From NCBI GenBank assembly GCA_900542445.1, contig UQNN01000032.1, forward strand, positions 1 through 11,461: a stretch of DNA of 11,461 nt, read 5' to 3'. The position numbers and the translations under genes are program-made. Under the pieces are notes generated by a model. That model had not been told where the DNA came from. It saw only the letters and a list, made by a program, of their open reading frames with translations, and ran no database searches. The stretch comes from an uncultured Eubacteriales bacterium. GTDB taxonomy: Bacteria > Bacillota > Clostridia > Christensenellales > Aristaeellaceae. This document shows, piece by piece, positions 7,273 through 11,461 of this stretch; the first letter of the stretch is position 1, and the number at the start of each line of letters is the position of its first letter.

Positions 7273-8076
7273 GTGAAAATCGGGCTTTCGACGGCGGCGT
7301 TTTATGGCAAATGGGAAGTGGAAGAGGCGGCGGCGCTGCTTGGCAGATACGGCGCGGAATGCGCCGAGGTCTTTTTACAGACGCGGAGCGAATACGCACG
7401 GGAATTTGCGCGGCTGGTTCGGAAGAATCTGAATGGCGTGCCATGCACAAGCGTTCATCCGTTCGGAACGGCGTTTGAAAACGAATTTTTCGCCCGTTCA
7501 ACCCGGCAGAGGGCGGACACGTTGGATACGTTTCGACATGCGCTGGATGCGGCGGCGGAACTTGGCGCGCATTTGTATGTATACCATGGCAGGTATTCTC
7601 CGGCGCGGATTGAATTGCCGTTTGAACCGCAGAGAAACGCGGAGGTTTTGACTCTCATGCAGGAAGAAGCCACCCGGCGGGATATCCGCGTGGCGTGGGA
7701 AAATGTCTGCTGGTGCCAGCTGACCACGCCGAAACGGGTGAGCGAAATGCGAAAGCTGCTGCCGGAGATCCGTTTTACACTGGATATCAAACAGGCCATG
7801 CGCGCCGGATGCAATCCGGTGGACTTTGTGGACGCGATGGGGTCGCAGCTGGCCAATGTGCATGTGTGCGACTGGAATGAAAACGGACGGTTGTGTCTGC
7901 CGGGCGAAGGCACGTTCGATTTTCATTCGTTTATTCGGGCGCTTCGTCGGATAAACTATCAGGGCGTGATGATTGTTGAGCCATATCTGGCGCTGGTGAA
8001 AAGCGACAGGGCTTTGACCGAATCCATCGCGTATCTGAAGCGGATGGAAACGTGTGACCGCAAATCTATGGATTGA
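7273..8076 (+). CDS. Sugar phosphate isomerase/epimerase-like TIM-barrel protein
   Basis: The protein has 267 residues, the usual length of the xylose isomerase-like TIM-barrel (AP endonuclease 2) superfamily. Likely metal ligands on successive strands are E143 (AWENVCW), D171 (FTLDIKQAM), H197 (NVHVCDWN) and E236 (MIVEPY). H62 (SVHPFG) and H105 (YVYHGRYSP) probably line the active site. The PGEGTFDF loop (about 210-217) is also typical. These proteins isomerise or epimerise sugars, inositols or keto acids; the substrate cannot be told from sequence. Endonuclease IV is less likely from length and ligand pattern. Translation starts at GTG, with GGAGG at 7259-7263 placed 9 bases upstream. It has its own promoter and is followed 60 bases later by pgi, whose promoter overlaps its stop codon; read-through into pgi is possible. 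Confidence 0.85.
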   Translation: MKIGLSTAAFYGKWEVEEAAALLGRYGAECAEVFLQTRSEYAREFARLVRKNLNGVPCTSVHPFGTAFENEFFARSTRQRADTLDTFRHALDAAAELGAHLYVYHGRYSPARIELPFEPQRNAEVLTLMQEEATRRDIRVAWENVCWCQLTTPKRVSEMRKLLPEIRFTLDIKQAMRAGCNPVDFVDAMGSQLANVHVCDWNENGRLCLPGEGTFDFHSFIRALRRINYQGVMIVEPYLALVKSDRALTESIAYLKRMETCDRKSMD

Positions 8077-8101
8077 CGAAAGTGCGCCGCGGGAGTACAA
8101 T
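8073..8101 (+). promoter_or_regulatory. Promoter of pgi, overlapping the previous stop codon
   Basis: TTGACG (8073-8078), a 17-base spacer and TACAAT (8096-8101) match ten of twelve consensus bases with ideal spacing. The -35 contains the TGA stop of the TIM-barrel gene. The predicted transcript starts near 8108, leaving a leader of about 30 bases. Confidence 0.75.
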
Positions 8102-8136
8102 AAAGATAACAATTTTCACCGAAGGGATGAGAGAAA

Positions 8137-9549
8137 ATGGAACAGAACATTCGTCTTGATGTCAATCACATGATGGCGGATATGCTTGGCAGCGAATACG
8201 GCGTGACCCAGGCGCAGCTTGCGGCGATGCAGGATGCGGCCGTGAAGGCGCAGCACGCCGTGGAAGCAAACCGCGGCACAGGCTGGCTCGGCTGGATGAA
8301 CCTGCCCTATAATCAGGAGGAGATTGTCTCCGAAATTGAAAAGGTAGCCGACCATGTGCGCAAGACGTTCAAATATTTTGTCGTGCTGGGCATTGGCGGC
8401 AGCGCGCTCGGCCCGATTGCCGTGCATCAGGCGCTCAATCACCTGCATTACAACGAACTGCCGGACAGCAAGCGCCCCGGCCCGAAATTCTATGTTGAGG
8501 ATAATATCGATCCGGAGCGCATGGCCGCGTTGATGGACGTTATCGAACTGGATAAAGCGTGCTTCTGCATCATCAGCAAATCCGGCGGAACGGCGGAGAC
8601 GATGAGCCAGTATCTGATTGTGACCGAAGCGCTCAAAGCGCAGGTTGGCGCGGATTGGGCGAAGCACATCATCGCCGTCACCGACCACGAGAAGGGCAAT
8701 CTCATCAAGCTGGCCAAAGAAAACGGCTTTATCACGTTCTATATTCCGGACGGTGTAGGCGGCCGCTTCTCCGAGATGTGCCCGGTCGGCCTCGTGCCTG
8801 CGGCTTGCTGCGGCATCGACATTCGCGCGATGCTCAAGGGCGCGGCAGCGATGGATGAGCGCTGCAAGACCGACGATATGATGAAGAACCCCGCCCTGCT
8901 GGAGGCTGTGCTTCAGTATATTGCCTGTGAGCAGATGGGCCGCAACGTGCAGGTCATGCTGCCGTATGCCGATTCCCTCAAATATATGGCGGACTGGTTC
9001 TGCCAGTTGTGGGCGGAGTCGCTGGGCAAGAACAAGCGCCGCGACGGCAGCGACTGCCATGCCGGACAGACCCCGGCCAAGGCGCTGGGCGTAACGGATC
9101 AGCACAGCCAGCTTCAGCTTTATAACGAAGGCCCGTTCGACAAAGTCATCACTTTCATCAAGGTAGAGAATTTCCGTGCCGAGACGAAAATTCCGAAGGG
9201 CTGTGAAGAGTTTAAGGATGTGGCGTTCCTTGGCGGCATGACGCATAACACGCTCATCGAGGCAGAGCGTCAGGGCACCGAGTATGCGCTGTATGTCAAC
9301 CGCCGCATGAACCAGACGATTATCATGCCGGAGGTTAACGCTTACACGCTGGGTCAGCTCATGTTCCTGTTGGAAATGACGACCGCTTACGAAGGAGAGC
9401 TGCTGAATATCGACGCTTTCAACCAGCCGGGCGTGGAAACCAGCAAGCGCGCGACGTATGCGATTCTGGGCAATACCGACGCAAAGTATGACGCTGCCCG
9501 CAAGGAAATGACGGGTCGCCCCGCGTTTAAGCCGGAGTATATTCTGTAA
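8137..9549 (+). CDS. pgi: Glucose-6-phosphate isomerase
   Basis: The 470-residue enzyme interconverts glucose 6-phosphate and fructose 6-phosphate in the cytosol (glycolysis and gluconeogenesis). Phosphate-binding and active-site motifs are clear: GIGGSALGP (85-93), SKSGGTAET (147-155) and GVGGRFSEM (206-214). The probable catalytic residues are E294 (LWAESLGK), H323 (VTDQHSQLQLY) and K437 (GVETSKRATY). The length fits the shorter bacterial form found in Firmicutes rather than the 550-residue proteobacterial form. The ATG follows GAAGGGATGAG by about 5 bases. It has its own good promoter, follows a sugar isomerase-like gene, and is followed by a GC-rich hairpin before yqeY. Confidence 0.97.
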   Translation: MEQNIRLDVNHMMADMLGSEYGVTQAQLAAMQDAAVKAQHAVEANRGTGWLGWMNLPYNQEEIVSEIEKVADHVRKTFKYFVVLGIGGSALGPIAVHQALNHLHYNELPDSKRPGPKFYVEDNIDPERMAALMDVIELDKACFCIISKSGGTAETMSQYLIVTEALKAQVGADWAKHIIAVTDHEKGNLIKLAKENGFITFYIPDGVGGRFSEMCPVGLVPAACCGIDIRAMLKGAAAMDERCKTDDMMKNPALLEAVLQYIACEQMGRNVQVMLPYADSLKYMADWFCQLWAESLGKNKRRDGSDCHAGQTPAKALGVTDQHSQLQLYNEGPFDKVITFIKVENFRAETKIPKGCEEFKDVAFLGGMTHNTLIEAERQGTEYALYVNRRMNQTIIMPEVNAYTLGQLMFLLEMTTAYEGELLNIDAFNQPGVETSKRATYAILGNTDAKYDAARKEMTGRPAFKPEYIL

Positions 9550-9554
9550 TCAAC

Positions 9555-9582
9555 GGGGGCGGAGCAATCCGCCCCCTGTTTT
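9555..9582 (+). terminator. Hairpin with GCAA tetraloop between pgi and yqeY
   Basis: GGGGGCGGA (9555-9563) pairs perfectly with TCCGCCCCC (9568-9576) around a GCAA loop of the stable GNRA type. It is followed by TGTTTT, a short T run. It lies 5 bases after the pgi stop and ends just before the yqeY ribosome binding site. It is probably an imperfect terminator or 3'-end stabiliser that lowers yqeY expression relative to pgi. Confidence 0.7.
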
Positions 9583-9598
9583 CAAAGGAGAGAGTCAA

Positions 9599-10045
9599 AT
9601 GAGCAAGATCGATACCGTCCGAGCCGCCATGATGCAGGCCATGAAGGACAAAGATAAGGAACGTAAAGATGCGCTGAGTCTCCTGCTTTCCGCGCTCAAG
9701 AGCAAGCAGATCGACAAACGCGCCGATTTGACGGAAGAGGAGGAAAACGCTGTCATCTTCCGTGAGATCAAGCAGGCGCAGGAAACAATTGATACAACGC
9801 CTGCCGACCGTGTACAGACCATCGAAGAAGCGAAGCTGCGCATGAAAGTATACGGCGAATTTGCGCCCAAACTGATGGATGAAGATGAAATCCGCGCTAT
9901 TATCAAGGAAGTGCTGGCCGAACTGCAAATTGATCAGCCGACGGTTAAAGACAAAGGACGCATTATGAAGACGTTGATGCCGCGCGTCAAAGGCAAGGCG
10001 GACGGCGGTCTGGTGAATCAGGTGCTGGGCAGCTTTTTCGCGTAA
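9599..10045 (+). CDS. yqeY: GatB/YqeY domain protein
   Basis: The 148-residue full-length YqeY-family protein resembles the C-terminal domain of the GatB subunit of the Asp/Glu-tRNA amidotransferase and is thought to bind tRNA; its exact role is unknown. Visible family features are the N-terminal helix pair (AMKDKDKERKDALSLLLSALK), the EEEENAVIFREIKQ stretch, and the C-terminal KGRIMKTLMPRVKGKADGGLVNQVL, which matches the tail shared with GatB. AAAGGAG at 9584-9590 is 8 bases before the ATG. No promoter of its own is evident, so it is probably read from pgi through the hairpin at 9555-9582. A clear terminator follows. Confidence 0.93.
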   Translation: MSKIDTVRAAMMQAMKDKDKERKDALSLLLSALKSKQIDKRADLTEEEENAVIFREIKQAQETIDTTPADRVQTIEEAKLRMKVYGEFAPKLMDEDEIRAIIKEVLAELQIDQPTVKDKGRIMKTLMPRVKGKADGGLVNQVLGSFFA

Positions 10046-10064
10046 CGAATTTTGAAATCAAGAA

Positions 10065-10107
10065 GCCGCGTGTCGAGACTTTGAGCGGAATCGACGCGCG
10101 GCTTTTT
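10065..10107 (+). terminator. Rho-independent terminator of the pgi-yqeY unit
   Basis: GCCGCGTGTCGA (10065-10076) pairs with TCGACGCGCGGC (10091-10102), with one G-T wobble, and is followed by TTTTT (10103-10107). It starts 19 bases after the yqeY stop. Read leftward it lies just past the end of the XRE gene and could also stop that transcript, though the T run on that side is interrupted. Confidence 0.88.
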
Positions 10108-10112
10108 CACAT

Positions 10113-10508
10113 TCAGGAATAGATTGGAAGCTCTTCGTCAATCGCGGAGAAAGCGAGGGGAGGAAGCAGATGCAGATCCACGGCGTAATCCGGCGCGGAT
10201 GATTCATCCGGCTGATCGGCCAGAACCCAGTTGGTTAATGTGTTGCGCAGACGACGGGGGCGTTGGCGCAGCATGTAAATCGTCTGTTCGGGAAGCGAAT
10301 CCGTCAGGAGCGAATCGCATGTGCAGTCCAGCACGTAGCAAAGCGAAATCAGCATTTCCATACTCGGCGAACGTTTGCCGCGCTCCAGCATGCCGATGTG
10401 CTGATAACTGACGCCGACAAGCTCGCCGAGTTGTTCCTGCGTCAGATGACGGGCAAGACGATATTCACGAAGCCGTTTGCCAAAGGCTTTATAGTCCACG
10501 CGCATCAT
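10113..10508 (-). CDS. XRE-family helix-turn-helix transcriptional regulator
   Basis: The protein has 131 residues. Residues 9-68 form a classic XRE/Cro-type DNA-binding domain: FGKRLREYRLARHLTQEQLGEL, then the recognition helix region VSYQHIGMLERGKRSPSMEML, then LCYVLDCTCDSLL. The C-terminal 63 residues have no recognisable domain and are proline- and acid-rich at the end, possibly a ligand or dimer region. Two adjacent ATG codons start the frame; GAGGG at 10519-10515 is 6 bases before the first. It faces the zinc-ribbon gene across an AT-rich spacer with several CGAAAA motifs, so self-regulation or control of that neighbour is plausible but inferred. I see no convincing promoter for it. The terminator at 10065-10107 lies beyond its 3' end. 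Confidence 0.9.
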   Translation of the reverse strand: MMRVDYKAFGKRLREYRLARHLTQEQLGELVGVSYQHIGMLERGKRSPSMEMLISLCYVLDCTCDSLLTDSLPEQTIYMLRQRPRRLRNTLTNWVLADQPDESSAPDYAVDLHLLPPLAFSAIDEELPIYS

Positions 10509-10621
10509 TGAAATCCCTCGCTTTTTCGTAAAGTGTGATGAAGAACAATTCTGTATGGACTGAAAAAATCCTTTTCGGAAGGGGCTGCGTTTGTGAAAAA
10601 ATCGAAAATATACGAAAAAAC
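10509..10621. promoter_or_regulatory. AT-rich spacer with four CGAAAA motifs
   Basis: CGAAAA occurs on the plus strand at 10603-10608 and 10613-10618 (10 bases apart, one helical turn) and on the minus strand at 10523-10528 and 10572-10577. The plus-strand pair lies directly upstream of the -35 of the zinc-ribbon promoter. These could be operators for the adjacent XRE regulator or an A-rich UP element; chance in AT-rich DNA is also possible. Confidence 0.35.
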
Positions 10622-10650
10622 TAGAACTTTAGCGCCGAGTGTGGTATACT
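10622..10650 (+). promoter_or_regulatory. Promoter of the zinc-ribbon gene
   Basis: TAGAAC (10622-10627), a 17-base spacer and TATACT (10645-10650), preceded by TG one base upstream (TGGTATACT), make an extended -10 promoter. Upstream A tracts could act as an UP element. Transcription would start near 10657. Confidence 0.7.
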
Positions 10651-10656
10651 ATATGC

Positions 10657-10779
10657 AACCTAAGCCAACGTTTCACATCCCAATAGCGGCCTCCTTGGAA
10701 ATGCCTTCGCGTTCACCAACTGGAAGTCTTACTGTGAGTGCCAACCGGTGAAGGTAAAAATTTTAAGGAGGATACAATT
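10657..10779 (+). promoter_or_regulatory. Structured 5' leader that can hide the ribosome binding site
   Basis: The leader is about 123 bases. CCTCCTTGGAA (10690-10700) can pair over 11 contiguous positions, two of them G-U, with TTTTAAGGAGG (10761-10771), which contains the Shine-Dalgarno sequence. Nested inside, TTCACC (10712-10717) pairs with GGTGAA (10747-10752), and CC (10704-10705) can pair with GG (10753-10754). An earlier TTCAC (10672-10676) could compete for GTGAA, giving an alternative fold. This points to translational control; the trigger is unknown. No named riboswitch family is recognised. Confidence 0.5.
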
Positions 10780-11070
10780 ATGTATCAGGACGAAACCCTC
10801 ACTTGCCGTGACTGTGGCAAGGAATTTGTGTTCACTGCTTCCGAGCAGGCTTTCTATGCGGAGAAAGGCTTCCAGAACAAGCCGCGCCGTTGCCCGGAGT
10901 GCCGTGCGGCGTTCCGCGCCCAGAACGGCGGCGCTCGTCCGCAGCGCGAGATGTTCACCGCGATCTGCGCGGATTGCGGCAAGGAGACCCAGGTTCCTTT
11001 CCAGCCGCGCGGCGATAAGCCGGTGTACTGCCGCGATTGCTTCGCTAATCATCGTCAGCCGCGCTACTAA
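10780..11070 (+). CDS. Small double zinc-ribbon protein
   Basis: The protein has 96 residues and four CxxC pairs making two predicted zinc ribbons. The first uses C9/C12 (CRDC) and C38/C41 (CPEC) and resembles the probable zinc-ribbon (zf-trcl) family, with the conserved EFVFTASEQAFYAEKGF between them. The second uses C63/C66 (CADC) and C84/C87 (CRDC), with the VPFQPRGDKPVYC core seen in CxxC-x17-CxxC proteins. A basic, glutamine- and arginine-rich linker (about 46-58) joins them. The molecular role is not known; nucleic acid binding is plausible. AAGGAGG at 10765-10771 is 8 bases before this ATG. An in-frame ATG at 10738 would place coding sequence through the ribosome binding site and is rejected. 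It is a single-gene unit with its own promoter, structured leader and terminator. Confidence 0.88.
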   Translation: MYQDETLTCRDCGKEFVFTASEQAFYAEKGFQNKPRRCPECRAAFRAQNGGARPQREMFTAICADCGKETQVPFQPRGDKPVYCRDCFANHRQPRY

Positions 11071-11114
11071 GAGCGGATGGCTTGTTGGGCGAAAGCTAAC
11101 AGCATAAGATGACA

Positions 11115-11154
11115 AATCCCCCTTTCGGCTTGCGTCGAGAGGGGGATTGTTTTT
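11115..11154 (+). terminator. Rho-independent terminator of the zinc-ribbon gene
   Basis: AATCCCCCT (11115-11123) pairs with AGGGGGATT (11140-11148), and TCG/CGA pairs further in. The stem is followed by GTTTTT. It lies 45 bases after the stop codon. Confidence 0.9.
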
Positions 11155-11350
11155 GCAGAAAAAAGGAAAAATGAAAAAACAAAAGTTTTGTTTAAACGTT
11201 CGTAAAATTGAATCATATGACGTCTGAACAATATTGGAAATGTGCGAAGATGTCCAAAATAGTCGAAAGATGGCAGAGAATCTCACTTTAAATGTTCGGA
11301 AAAATGGCGAAAAACAACGCAATAACTCAAAAAAACATGTAAAAAAGATG
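11155..11350. other. A-rich non-coding region upstream of a strong promoter
   Basis: About 200 bases with a much lower GC content than the genes, no convincing coding frame and many A runs. It holds a 17-base palindrome, AAACAAAA-G-TTTTGTTT (11177-11193), overlapping GTTTAAAC (11190-11197), and several CGAA-type motifs (near 11245, 11264 and 11308). The run AAAAAAACATGTAAAAAA just before the -35 looks like an UP element. The palindrome may be an operator. Confidence 0.5.
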
Positions 11351-11379
11351 TTGACAGGATGAAAAGAATGCGGTATACT
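11351..11379 (+). promoter_or_regulatory. Near-consensus strong promoter, probably of an rRNA operon
   Basis: A perfect TTGACA (11351-11356), a 17-base spacer and TATACT (11374-11379), with A-rich sequence upstream. This is the best promoter in the window. Its gene lies beyond the right edge. With the hairpin and boxA-like element after it, an rRNA operon is the best guess. Confidence 0.85.
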
Positions 11380-11386
11380 AACGTCA

Positions 11387-11461
11387 CTTCCGAGCGATAC
11401 GGAAGCTGATCCTTGAAAACGATACAGAATCAAGAAGAACGCGAACCGTGATTTTCACGAG
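11387..11461 (+). promoter_or_regulatory. Leader with 5' hairpin and boxA-like element
   Basis: CTTCCG (11387-11392) and CGGAAG (11400-11405) form a perfect hairpin almost at the predicted 5' end. Next comes TGATCCTTGAAAAC (11407-11420), which resembles the boxA antitermination element (CTTTGAAAACT type) that precedes 16S and 23S rRNA in Firmicutes. CGTGA (11447-11451) and TCACG (11455-11459) form another hairpin at the edge. No coding frame starts here. The rRNA assignment is inferred, since no mature rRNA lies inside the window. Confidence 0.5.

Noticed and set aside
8116..9246. 376-codon open frame on the minus strand
   Set aside because: It is antisense to pgi, whose catalytic motifs are all intact. 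The translation is rich in R, H and A and matches no family I know.
10738..10779. Earlier ATG giving 14 extra residues on the zinc-ribbon protein
   Set aside because: It would translate through the strong AAGGAGG at 10765-10771 and through the structured leader. The later ATG has ideal spacing.
10729..11433. 234-codon minus-strand frame across the A-rich region and the zinc-ribbon gene
   Set aside because: It is antisense to the zinc-ribbon gene, crosses a clear terminator and promoter, is F/S/R-rich low-complexity sequence, and has no ribosome binding site.
1..11461. CRISPR array, IS element, phage genes, tRNA or toxin-antitoxin pair
   Set aside because: I found no regularly spaced repeats, transposase or integrase motifs, cloverleaf, or small paired toxin gene. 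The XRE gene has no toxin-like neighbour.

Overview
The window looks like ordinary chromosomal DNA from a GC-rich member of the Bacillota, most likely class Clostridia. The signs are strong AGGAGG-type ribosome binding sites, sigma-A-like promoters (TTGACA/TATAAT), AT-rich spacers between GC-rich genes, and families common in anaerobic Firmicutes: a DUF6062-like protein, a BaiN/HI0933 flavoprotein, a COG2509 flavoprotein, YgiQ, YqeY and a small zinc-ribbon protein. I cannot name a genus. No phage, IS, CRISPR or tRNA was found. Eleven protein genes are supported, all apparently intact.

Left part (1-5100). A strong hairpin (52-106) lies beyond the 3' end of a leftward gene with two CxxC...CxxxH modules (DUF6062-like). 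Divergent from it is a membrane-anchored protein with a SPOR-like segment (948-1676). Its 3' end overlaps by 7 bases the end of a leftward two-gene flavoprotein operon: a BaiN/HI0933-family gene followed after 2 bases by a COG2509-type FAD-dependent dehydrogenase. Divergent from that operon is a Nudix hydrolase (4640-5098) with its own promoter.

Middle part (5095-10108). The Nudix gene overlaps by 4 bases the convergent ygiQ-type radical SAM gene. From the ygiQ upstream region a rightward series starts: a sugar phosphate isomerase/epimerase-like TIM-barrel protein (GTG start), glucose-6-phosphate isomerase (pgi), whose promoter overlaps the previous stop codon, a GCAA-tetraloop hairpin, then a YqeY protein and a clear terminator. 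The metabolic theme is sugar phosphate interconversion, but the cluster is mostly housekeeping.

Right part (10109-11461). A leftward XRE-family repressor-like gene faces, across an AT-rich region, a rightward 96-residue double zinc-ribbon protein. The zinc-ribbon gene has an extended -10 promoter and a roughly 120-base leader that can fold so that an 11-base-pair helix covers its Shine-Dalgarno sequence. This is the most interesting regulatory signal in the window. After its terminator comes about 200 bases of A-rich DNA and a near-perfect promoter (TTGACA-17-TATACT). That promoter is followed by a 5' hairpin and a boxA-like element, which suggests that an rRNA operon begins just past the right edge.

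I did not find a novel multi-gene system. The best leads are the structured zinc-ribbon leader, the CGAAAA motif cluster next to the XRE gene, the duplicated metal-binding module in the DUF6062-like protein, and the two terminator-less convergent gene overlaps.
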